Source: CAKOSP01 sp044432745 (GTDB lineage Bacteria; Bacillota_I; Bacilli_A; RF39; UBA660). Taken from it: a stretch of DNA of 5,492 nt. This document shows, in pieces, positions 1-5,492 of the stretch (position 1 is its first letter; each line of letters begins with the position of its first letter). The notes beneath the pieces were generated by a model. It searched no databases and was not told the DNA's origin. It saw only the letters and a program-made list of their open reading frames with translations. The translations under genes were made by a program, and so were the position numbers. Where the stretch lies: positions 1 to 5,492 of the forward strand of contig JAWXUH010000019.1 in NCBI GenBank assembly GCA_044432745.1. The letters run 5' to 3'.

Positions 1-2514
1 TTATTAAATGAAAATGAAGTTAGATACAATTACTTTATTAAACGTGGTTTTTGTGCTGGTACATCGTTCTCACTTGGAGAATCAATGCAGTTTGTTAGTT
101 TATATGAAAGTATTACTGATAAGATAGATAATATGAAAAAATCTATTTATAAAAAAGAAATCTATCTCAAAAATTGTGAAATACATGCTAATAATTCGGG
201 AAATAGTAATTACTTAGACAATATTTTAAGTGATTTAGGTAATGATGTTCTTGATGATGATCAAAGAAGAGTTGTTTTAACAAATGATAGTCATTTACTT
301 GTGGTTGCTGGGGCAGGTAGTGGAAAGACAACTACTATGTTAGCTAAGATTAAATATTTAGTTGAAAAATGTAATGTAAAACCAGAAGAAATATTAATGA
401 TTTCATATACAAATGCTGTTGTCGATGAGTTAAAAGAAAAACTAAATAAAAAAATGGGAATACAATGCAATATATCCACATTTCATATGTTAGGACAAGA
501 TATAATAAAAAAATATACTGATGATTTTACTATGGTTGATGATAAAAAAGATTTTCCGCTTGATATTTTATCATTGATTTTAGAAAGAGATTATTTTTGT
601 AATAAAACTAAATTAAATAAATTCATGGATTTTTTTGGAGATAAACTTTTTATGAATAAAGGAGAGACTCATAATTTATTTAAAAAGAATTGTTTAGAGA
701 AAAATTTCATTACTTTAATTAATAAAAACTTAATTGATGAATGTATTGAGAAAAGTGACTATGAAAAAGAAATATTTTCTAATATGACACGAATGGAAAA
801 ATGTAAAAAATACTTATTTTTAGAAAAAAAGGATAAAATTCAGCTTTTTTATAGAAATATTATTAAAGTTATTTATAGTAAATCTCTAACATCTCAAATA
901 CCGTTAGATAGTATTAATTCAAATAAATTTAATGAAAGAGATAAGATGCTTTTAGAAATTGCGCTTAAATTTTCATTTGAGTATAATAGACAAAAGACTG
1001 AAAGGGGATTAATAGATGTTGATGATTTAATAATTAAATCTAATGTTTTATTATTAGAAAATCCGTCTGTTGTAAAGAAAAATGTAAAGTACAAGTATAT
1101 TATAATTGATGAGTTTCAAGATATATCACCTATAAGATTTGATCTTATTAAGAATTTATCAACATTGTTAAATGCAAAAGTTATTGCAGTAGGAGATGAT
1201 TGGCAATCTATATACGGTTTTAGTGGTTCTGATATATCTTTATTTCTAAATTTCAATGAATATTATAATAATTCTAAAGTGTTGAAGATTGAGAATACAT
1301 ATAGAAATTCACAACAATTAATTAATGTTGCTGGTAGGTTTGTTCAAAAGAACCCTCATCAAATATCTAAGAACTTAAAATCTAATAAGATAATTTCTAA
1401 TCCTATAATAGCATATAATATTAATAATTATGATTTTGATGATGAGCAAGAGGCTGTAAATGATGCTTTAGAAAAATGTATTATTGATATAATAAAACGT
1501 AGAAATCTAAAATCAAATGATTCTATTGAAATTGCAATTTTATGCAAATTTAGATTTGAATATAATCATTTTAAAGATAATGAGTTATTTATCAAAAAAA
1601 GTAACATTGTTACATATAATAAGTGTCCTCAAATAAAAATAATTTTACATACTGTACATAGTTCGAAGGGGCTTGGTTTCGATGAGGTCATTTTATTTAA
1701 TATAAAGAAAGATAATTATGGGTTTCCTTCATCTATACAAAATGAAAAATTAATTGAATATTTTTCTAAGGAAGATGAATATTATCATGCTGAAGAAAGA
1801 CGCTTATTCTACGTTGCATGTACTAGAACTAGAAATAGATTATATATGCTGAAACCTCAATACCCATCTATTTTTTATGAGGAAATTAAAAATAGTATCT
1901 TAGAAAATCCGAAGTATATTGCATTTGATGAAAATTCTCCAGGAATCAAAGATAACTGTAATGGTTATATTCCTACTACTCCTTTGATAGAAAATAATGA
2001 ATCATTGACTTGGATTAATGATAATAAAATTAAACCATTAACTTCTAATAAAAATGTTAGTGTTGAAATCGAAAGTTATTTAGAGGATAACAATTTAAAA
2101 GTTGATTATAAAGCTATTGATGATGAGAGAAACGCAATTGGACTAGAAGGAGAAGAGTATGTTATTAAACATGAGAAAACTAGATTAAAAGAAATAGGAT
2201 TAGATGATTATGTGGATAAAATATTACATGTATCTAAATATAATGATAATGCTGGGTATGATATAAAATCATTTGATATAATTGATGGTATTATTAGTGA
2301 AATATTAATAGAAGTAAAGTCTACAAGAGAAGATTGTGAAAAACCTATTTATATAACTAAAAATGAACTTGAAGTATCTAAAAAATTCAACGATATTTAT
2401 AGATTATACAGAGTCAGTAATTTAAACAACATTAAACCAAATATAAAAAAGTTTTCTGGTCCCTTAGATAAATTAGAATTAACTCCAGATAGATATAGTG
2501 CTAGAATAAAGTAA
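1..2514 (+). CDS. UvrD/Rep-type SF1 DNA helicase with C-terminal DUF3883 nuclease-like domain (5' partial)
   Basis: This is a predicted ATP-driven 3'-5' DNA helicase/translocase fused to a restriction-endonuclease-like domain. Counting from the Met at base 85, the motifs are: Q motif LDDDQ (56-60), Walker A AGAGSGKTT (75-83), Ia SYTNAVVDEL (107-116), II IIIDEFQD (339-346), III GDDWQSIYGFSGS (370-382), IV ENTYRNS (403-409), V TVHSSKGLGFDEV (523-535) and VI RRLFYVACTRTRNRLY (572-587). All are intact. Residues about 683-780 match DUF3883: GYDIKS (724-729), LIEVKST (741-747), YITKNELE (756-763) and YRLYRV (772-777). D726 plus E743-x-K745 fit a PD-(D/E)XK core. The frame is open from base 1 and its 28 extra codons read like protein, so the start is probably outside the window. 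The Met at 85 has a GGAGA 4 bases upstream and remains an alternative start. A terminator follows directly. Family assignment is firm; a defence role is inferred from the neighbours and the fusion. Confidence 0.93.
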   Translation, partial: LLNENEVRYNYFIKRGFCAGTSFSLGESMQFVSLYESITDKIDNMKKSIYKKEIYLKNCEIHANNSGNSNYLDNILSDLGNDVLDDDQRRVVLTNDSHLLVVAGAGSGKTTTMLAKIKYLVEKCNVKPEEILMISYTNAVVDELKEKLNKKMGIQCNISTFHMLGQDIIKKYTDDFTMVDDKKDFPLDILSLILERDYFCNKTKLNKFMDFFGDKLFMNKGETHNLFKKNCLEKNFITLINKNLIDECIEKSDYEKEIFSNMTRMEKCKKYLFLEKKDKIQLFYRNIIKVIYSKSLTSQIPLDSINSNKFNERDKMLLEIALKFSFEYNRQKTERGLIDVDDLIIKSNVLLLENPSVVKKNVKYKYIIIDEFQDISPIRFDLIKNLSTLLNAKVIAVGDDWQSIYGFSGSDISLFLNFNEYYNNSKVLKIENTYRNSQQLINVAGRFVQKNPHQISKNLKSNKIISNPIIAYNINNYDFDDEQEAVNDALEKCIIDIIKRRNLKSNDSIEIAILCKFRFEYNHFKDNELFIKKSNIVTYNKCPQIKIILHTVHSSKGLGFDEVILFNIKKDNYGFPSSIQNEKLIEYFSKEDEYYHAEERRLFYVACTRTRNRLYMLKPQYPSIFYEEIKNSILENPKYIAFDENSPGIKDNCNGYIPTTPLIENNESLTWINDNKIKPLTSNKNVSVEIESYLEDNNLKVDYKAIDDERNAIGLEGEEYVIKHEKTRLKEIGLDDYVDKILHVSKYNDNAGYDIKSFDIIDGIISEILIEVKSTREDCEKPIYITKNELEVSKKFNDIYRLYRVSNLNNIKPNIKKFSGPLDKLELTPDRYSARIK

Positions 2515-2531
2515 GTTACAAGTTTTGATTT

Positions 2532-2561
2532 AACAACTCAGAGAAATTTGAGTTGTTTTTT
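2532..2561 (+). terminator. Intrinsic (rho-independent) terminator of the helicase gene
   Basis: AACAACTCA (2532-2540) pairs perfectly with TGAGTTGTT (2549-2557). One G-T and one A-T pair extend the stem inward to 11 bp, closed by a GAAA tetraloop (2543-2546). A run of six T's (2556-2561) overlaps and follows the 3' arm. It lies 18 bases after the helicase stop, and separates that gene from the nuclease-ATPase unit. Confidence 0.88.
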
Positions 2562-2588
2562 GCTAAATAAATCCCATTTTTTATTTTT

Positions 2589-2605
2589 TTCGACAAATAT
2601 CGACA
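2589..2605. promoter_or_regulatory. Tandem Spo0A-box-like operator (two TCGACAAA direct repeats)
   Basis: TCGACAAA occurs at 2590-2597 and again at 2600-2607, exactly 10 bp (one helical turn) apart. Read on the minus strand, 2589-2595 is TGTCGAA, a perfect match to the 0A-box consensus for the sporulation regulator Spo0A, and 2599-2605 is TGTCGAT, one mismatch. Spo0A is known to bind tandem 0A boxes with this spacing. The pair lies about 22-38 bp upstream of the -10 hexamer, over the -35 region, which suits direct control of the promoter. Whether this organism has Spo0A cannot be seen here; another regulator with a similar site is possible. Confidence 0.45.
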
Positions 2606-2623
2606 AAAACTGCGTTTTAATTG

Positions 2624-2632
2624 TGATATAAT
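2624..2632 (+). promoter_or_regulatory. Extended -10 sigma-A-type promoter for the nuclease-ATPase operon
   Basis: TGATATAAT is a consensus TATAAT (2627-2632) preceded by an extended -10 TGn. No good -35 lies at 16-18 bp spacing. The nearest TTGACA-like hexamer, TCGACA (2600-2605), is 21 bp away and lies within the tandem repeat. A weak or misplaced -35 with a strong extended -10 fits a promoter that relies on an activator. Transcription would start near 2639, about 25 bases before the first ATG. Confidence 0.7.
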
Positions 2633-2663
2633 TTTTGAATAATTATAAATATGGAGGTCTTAT

Positions 2664-3062
2664 ATGGCGAAAAATGTTGGTAAAGGCGGAATTATATTCG
2701 AAATTGATGCAGCAATTTATATGTTATTTGATAATATTAAAGATGAAAACTTACTGTTTGTTGAAGTTGATGGTAAAAAGGAGGATTTCGAACTATATTT
2801 TAATGATTATAAAATTCTTGCACAAATGAAAAGCAATAAAAATACTAAATCTAGAGCAAATCGAAACCTAAAAGAAGCTTTGGAAAAAACTTTGATTTTT
2901 CATGATTGTAGAAATAGTGATTTGATCTATTTTGTTACAAATCAGTTATCACCAATGAAATGTAATGAGGAAATATTTGAGAGGAATGATGTAGTTGAAA
3001 TTCACTTCTCTGAATTAAATAATACATCAAAAAAAATATTGAACTTTTATATGATAAAGTGA
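2664..3062 (+). CDS. Cap4/DUF4297-like dsDNA nuclease, N-terminal part of a frameshifted effector
   Basis: This 132-residue product carries the nuclease domain of what looks like a longer effector. The start is an ATG 6 bases after a perfect GGAGG (2653-2657). The layout fits the Cap4/DUF4297 PD-(D/E)XK family: a Gly-rich N-terminus with GGIIFEIDAA (8-17), an acidic stretch FVEVDGKKEDFEL (32-44) containing candidate metal ligands E34 and D41, AQMKS (53-57) as the Q-x-K element, and LIYFVTNQ (87-94), a phrase typical of the family. Effectors of this kind usually continue into a C-terminal domain. Here the frame instead runs into a TGA 24 bases after a run of eight A's (3029-3036). The next frame continues the protein, so the last eight residues, after K124, are probably not native. 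In Lamassu and ABC-3C systems the nuclease is held in check by the ABC ATPase encoded next door. Nuclease assignment is by motif reading, moderately sure. Confidence 0.72.
   Translation: MAKNVGKGGIIFEIDAAIYMLFDNIKDENLLFVEVDGKKEDFELYFNDYKILAQMKSNKNTKSRANRNLKEALEKTLIFHDCRNSDLIYFVTNQLSPMKCNEEIFERNDVVEIHFSELNNTSKKILNFYMIK
3029..3036 (+). other. A8 tract: frameshift lesion or -1 slippery site
   Basis: Eight consecutive A's are read as TCA AAA AAA ATA in the upstream frame, which places a canonical A_AAA_AAA heptamer exactly in register. A -1 slip here, or one extra A, gives S-K-K-N-I-E-L-L-Y-D-K-V-I-E-E-N and joins the 124 upstream residues to 196 downstream ones, a 320-residue protein. The next frame is open from 3023, before the A run, to 3622. 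I see no strong stem-loop just downstream and no Shine-Dalgarno-like stimulator 10-14 bases upstream, so an indel mutation or a homopolymer sequencing error is at least as likely as programmed frameshifting. Confidence 0.6.
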
Positions 3063-3625
3063 TCGAAGAAAATATAAGAGAAGGCGTAAAGCATAAAAAT
3101 TTTGACAGTTTATATATATTAAGAATTCCATATTTCAGCGATGATGTGGAAAGAGAACATATATACGATAAAATTAATGTTTTTTTAAAAAACTGTGATG
3201 TTAAGATATTACATTCAGATGTTTGTGATAAAATTTACTCGTATTTTAATTTTTCTTCAATTGGAAAAAGCAGATTTGAAAAGATAGATATATTATTTAT
3301 TATTTTAACAAGAGTACTAAAAGAGAAAATCCTTGATTTTGATGATTCAATACTGAAAGATATGGAAAATATTCTAAATAAATATTATTTTGATATTAAA
3401 GTATTAAATGAAATTTATTTTGCTCATCGTATGTATTTGAAAGAAAATGGAAGTTACACGTTAGATAATTTTTATGAAAGTGATTTTTTACTTAATTTCA
3501 AAAAAAATAATTTTCTTGATATAAAAAATAGAGATTTATTTATGAAGTGTTTAATAGAGATTCTTTTAGAAAAAAAAGAATATTATGAAAAATTAAAAGA
3601 AGGGATGAAATTAAATGATAATTAA
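3059..3625 (+). CDS. Helical C-terminal region of the frameshifted nuclease effector (ABC-3C/Lamassu-like)
   Basis: As a free-standing ORF this would start at a GTG overlapping the upstream TGA by 4 bases (GTGA) and encode 188 residues. That GTG has no Shine-Dalgarno. The frame is open back to 3023, and its first codons (I-K-K-N-I-E-L-L-Y-D-K) continue the upstream protein smoothly through the A8 tract. I therefore read it as the C-terminal two thirds of one 320-residue effector. It is rich in Lys, Glu, Ile and Phe and looks mostly helical. It contains LYILRIPYF (18-26) near the start and a hydrophobic DILFIILTRVL stretch (77-87). There is no signal peptide or clear membrane span. By analogy with Lamassu and ABC-3C effectors this region would contact the ATPase. 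The alternative is a separate middle-component gene. Its stop overlaps the ATPase start by 11 bases. Confidence 0.6.
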   Translation: MIEENIREGVKHKNFDSLYILRIPYFSDDVEREHIYDKINVFLKNCDVKILHSDVCDKIYSYFNFSSIGKSRFEKIDILFIILTRVLKEKILDFDDSILKDMENILNKYYFDIKVLNEIYFAHRMYLKENGSYTLDNFYESDFLLNFKKNNFLDIKNRDLFMKCLIEILLEKKEYYEKLKEGMKLNDN

Positions 3626-4667
3626 AAGTATAAATGCGAATAAATATCCTGAATATATGTGTAGAGATTTCGAAGATATAAATCTTATTCATTCTAAAGG
3701 TAACACAAAAGGTAAAACAACATTTGTTAGGATTTTATTACATTCATTAGGATATGAAATTCCAGGAGTTGGAAAATTTGTTATAAAAGATGTTTTAACA
3801 GATATAGTTATTGAGAAAAATGATATAGAATACAGAATCAAAAGAGAAAAAAATATAGCTACTTTAGAATATCTTAATGAAAAAATATTATTCAGATTAC
3901 CAGAAGAAGTTCATAAAATTCACAGTATTATATTTGGATTAGACAATATAGATGTATTGAAAAATATACTAGGTTGTTATTATGTTGATCAAACCAGTGG
4001 AATTAAGGTAGTTAATAGAGGTATTATCATAGACTCTATAAGTTTTAATATTGATTCTTTAATTGCTGGATTATGCGAGATTGATATCAATGATCTTAAT
4101 ACACAAATAAGTAAAGAAGAACAAAGTCTCGATATCTTTAAAAAATATAAAACTATAAATGTTTTAAAGGAAGAGTTAGGAGTAAATAAAGAAGATAAAG
4201 TTTTTGAAAGTGATACAGATATTAAAATAAATATTGAATTAAGTTCATTAAAAAAAGAGAAAAATGAATTGGTTGAACAATTACATTTATTAGAAAATAT
4301 TATTTCCAAAAATAAAAATTTTGAAAATTTTTTAGATTCATTCAGAATTAATATTAAACATAATGATGAAGTTTTCCCTCTAACAAGTGATAAAATTGAT
4401 TTTCATTCAATAAATGAGGAGCAAATTAAACGAAATATTAAATTTTTAAAATTAGAAATTGCAATAATTAATAAAGACATTTCAATTAATAAATCAAAAA
4501 TTAAAAAAGTATCTAGACTTATTGATGCAGATGATTATGATAAAATAATAAGAGAAAATCTAGCAAATATTGAAATAAATACTTCATCTATTGATTGTAT
4601 GATAAGTGAAACAGATAGTGTTCTTAAAAAACTAAGGAAAAAAAGAAAGAAAATTCTTTCTGAATAA
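3615..4667 (+). CDS. ABC/SMC-like ATPase, N-terminal lobe and coiled coil, ended by a premature TAA
   Basis: This is the first 350 residues of a Rad50/SMC-like ATPase of the type paired with nucleases in Lamassu and ABC-3C defence. The ATG lies 10 bases after GAAGGG and overlaps the preceding ORF by 11 bases, indicating translational coupling. Walker A is GNTKGKTT (29-36). A Q-loop-like YYVDQTSGI (122-130, Q126) follows and resembles the DQxxGW element of these ATPases. Residues about 160-350 are charged and heptad-like (for example LKKEKNELVEQLHLLENII, 212-230) and should form the coiled-coil arm. The ORF stops at TAA 4665-4667, just as the arm returns to the C-terminal lobe. It therefore lacks the ABC signature and Walker B, and cannot be a complete ATPase alone. 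The missing half lies in the same frame immediately after the stop. Confidence 0.82.
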   Translation: MIIKSINANKYPEYMCRDFEDINLIHSKGNTKGKTTFVRILLHSLGYEIPGVGKFVIKDVLTDIVIEKNDIEYRIKREKNIATLEYLNEKILFRLPEEVHKIHSIIFGLDNIDVLKNILGCYYVDQTSGIKVVNRGIIIDSISFNIDSLIAGLCEIDINDLNTQISKEEQSLDIFKKYKTINVLKEELGVNKEDKVFESDTDIKINIELSSLKKEKNELVEQLHLLENIISKNKNFENFLDSFRINIKHNDEVFPLTSDKIDFHSINEEQIKRNIKFLKLEIAIINKDISINKSKIKKVSRLIDADDYDKIIRENLANIEINTSSIDCMISETDSVLKKLRKKRKKILSE

Positions 4668-5069
4668 AGTGAAATTTTAGATTTATTAAATGAGATATAT
4701 TTTGATGTATGTAAGTCTATGAAATTAGACACAATAAATTATGCTTCAGGTATATTAGATAATGTGATGCAAACTAAGTCTGGTGCAATAAAAACTAAAA
4801 TAATATATGCTACTAAAATAACTATTTTAAAATATTTAAGTATTTATAAAGAATTAAATATTCCTTTCATTATTGATTCAATAATGAATAATGAGTTATC
4901 AAATTTAAATGGTAACCTTATATTGAACTGTATTAAAGAGCATCTACCGCACAATCAAATAATAATAGCATCGATTTTTAAAGATTTTGGTGATTATAAA
5001 TTTAATAAAATAATAACATTAGATGGTAAAGCGTTAGATAAAGTTGATTCATTATTCCCTTTTGAGTAA
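4668..5069 (+). pseudogene. C-terminal lobe of the ABC/SMC-like ATPase, cut off by an in-frame stop
   Basis: This stretch continues the ATPase in the same frame directly after the TAA. Numbering from the ATPase start, it holds the signature-like TKSGAIKTK (387-395), Walker B IPFIIDS (416-422, D421) and a probable catalytic Glu in NNEL (E427), then the NQIIIAS strand (447-453). This is the expected C-terminal half, giving about 483 residues if the TAA is read as a sense codon. The first internal Met is at 4719, but no Shine-Dalgarno precedes it, so separate translation looks poor. The 17 codons before that Met (beginning SEILDLLNEIYFD) already read like protein, so the Met is not a natural start. 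A single base change (CAA, GAA or AAA to TAA) explains the break. Without rejoining, Walker A and Walker B sit on different polypeptides and the ATPase should be inactive. Confidence 0.8.
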
Positions 5070-5095
5070 AAATTATCTAACTTTGTAAATAAAAC

Positions 5096-5123
5096 TTGGT
5101 TTTTCATTTTTTTTAGGTATAAT
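5096..5123 (+). promoter_or_regulatory. Probable promoter of the 3' gene
   Basis: A consensus -10 TATAAT lies at 5118-5123. The only -35 candidate at usable spacing is TTGGTT (5096-5101, 16 bp), which matches TTGACA at three of six positions, so the call rests on the -10 hexamer. A T-rich stretch fills the spacer. The start point would be about 25 bases before the TTG start codon, the same layout as the nuclease operon promoter. Confidence 0.55.
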
Positions 5124-5141
5124 GTACTGTATGTAAAAAAT

Positions 5142-5146
5142 GGAGG
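5142..5146 (+). promoter_or_regulatory. GGAGG ribosome binding site that fixes a TTG start
   Basis: A perfect GGAGG lies 8 bases before TTG 5155-5157. No in-frame ATG or GTG lies at usable spacing; the first in-frame ATG is about 53 codons downstream. This site is the main reason for placing the start of the 3' gene at the TTG. Confidence 0.8.
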
Positions 5147-5154
5147 TAATTATT

Positions 5155-5492
5155 TTGGAAAATGATTTACAAATTAAGGAACTGTTGAGTGAAATTGAAT
5201 CTTGGATTGAATTAAGTAATAAAATTTTTGCAACAAAGTGTATTAGATTACTTTTTTCTTTAAATGTTACTGATTCGGAAATTAAAGTTTTAGAGGATTT
5301 GCATATATTAAATATGTTATTAGGTAAAAAAAGTAGATATAGTTTTCCTATATTAAGAGAAGTTTCAAGCATTAGACCCTCAAGGACTGATTTAGAAGTT
5401 AATGGTTATGGAAGATATTATTCTGAAACGTATAAACATAGTGATAAGTATTACATTATTTGTAATGATTGGTATTATAATAATAAAATTGG
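5155..5492 (+). CDS. Hypothetical protein, TTG start, 3' partial
   Basis: The frame is open from TTG 5155 to the end of the window, giving 112 full codons beginning MENDLQIKELLSEIESWIEL. It is supported by a consensus -10 hexamer, a perfect GGAGG at good spacing and unbroken coding-like sequence. The first 60 residues are leucine-rich and probably helical, without a signal peptide or membrane span. From about residue 80 the character changes to an aromatic-rich, beta-like stretch: GYGRYYSETYKHSDKYY (84-100), then IICNDWYYNNK (101-111). I do not recognise the family and the C-terminus is missing. Its position next to a defence-type module makes a defence or accessory role plausible but unproven. 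Confidence 0.75.
   Translation, partial: MENDLQIKELLSEIESWIELSNKIFATKCIRLLFSLNVTDSEIKVLEDLHILNMLLGKKSRYSFPILREVSSIRPSRTDLEVNGYGRYYSETYKHSDKYYIICNDWYYNNKI

Noticed and set aside
85..87. ATG at 85 as the true start of the helicase
   Set aside because: A GGAGA 4 bases upstream makes it possible, but the frame is open and protein-like back to base 1, so I treat the gene as running in from upstream.
2635..2829. 64-residue ORF overlapping the nuclease start
   Set aside because: It is in another frame from the nuclease ORF, which has the GGAGG and the recognisable domain.
3989..4309. 106-residue ORF on the minus strand inside the ATPase
   Set aside because: It is antisense to well-supported ATPase coding sequence, very Ser/Leu/Ile-rich as AT-rich shadows are, and has no ribosome binding site.
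4645..4660. GAAAGA/TCTTTC hairpin just before the premature TAA
   Set aside because: It is a 6 bp AT-rich stem within a Lys-rich coding stretch, with no T run. Probably a chance product of base composition.
4719..5069. The 116-residue ORF as an independent small gene
   Set aside because: No Shine-Dalgarno precedes its Met, the frame is open and protein-like back to the TAA at 4665, and its motifs are the C-terminal half of the preceding ATPase.
5091..5112. Possible terminator after the ATPase: AAAAC-TTG-GTTTT hairpin followed by T's
   Set aside because: The stem is only 5 bp and four of its pairs are A-T, the T run is interrupted, and it overlaps the -35 region of the next promoter. Too weak to call.
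5073..5372. 99-residue ORF on the minus strand
   Set aside because: It lies opposite the TTG-started gene, which has a promoter and GGAGG. The minus-strand ORF has neither, and its composition looks like an antisense shadow.

Overview
The window is very AT-rich, with strong GGAGG ribosome binding sites and A/T-ending codons throughout. This points to a low-GC Bacillota (Firmicutes) genome. A tandem pair of Spo0A-box-like heptamers ahead of the second transcription unit would favour a spore-forming lineage, but the sequence does not settle this. All convincing genes are on the + strand. I saw no RNA genes, insertion sequences or CRISPR arrays.

Region 1 (1-2514) is the 3' part of a long gene for a superfamily 1 UvrD/Rep-type helicase. 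It has a full set of helicase motifs and a C-terminal DUF3883 (NO VEIN-like, PD-(D/E)XK-type) domain. The frame is open to the first base, so the true start is probably upstream. A clean intrinsic terminator (2532-2561) ends this unit.

Region 2 (2589-5069) has its own extended -10 promoter and encodes what looks like an anti-phage-type nuclease plus ABC/SMC-like ATPase module, resembling Lamassu and ABC-three-component (ABC-3C) systems. A Cap4/DUF4297-like nuclease domain comes first, then a helical C-terminal region, then an ATPase with a coiled coil. Both genes are interrupted. The nuclease protein is split by a -1 frame change at a run of eight A's (3029-3036). The ATPase is cut by an in-frame TAA at 4665-4667, which separates its Walker A/Q-loop lobe from its signature/Walker B lobe. 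When the breaks are ignored the two products are about 320 and 483 residues and read coherently. The module is therefore either decaying or contains sequence errors; at the A8 site, recoding is also possible.

Region 3 (5096-5492) is a third transcription unit with a promoter, a strong ribosome binding site and a TTG-started gene that runs off the window. I do not recognise its product. A helicase-nuclease fusion beside a nuclease-ATPase module suggests a defence island.
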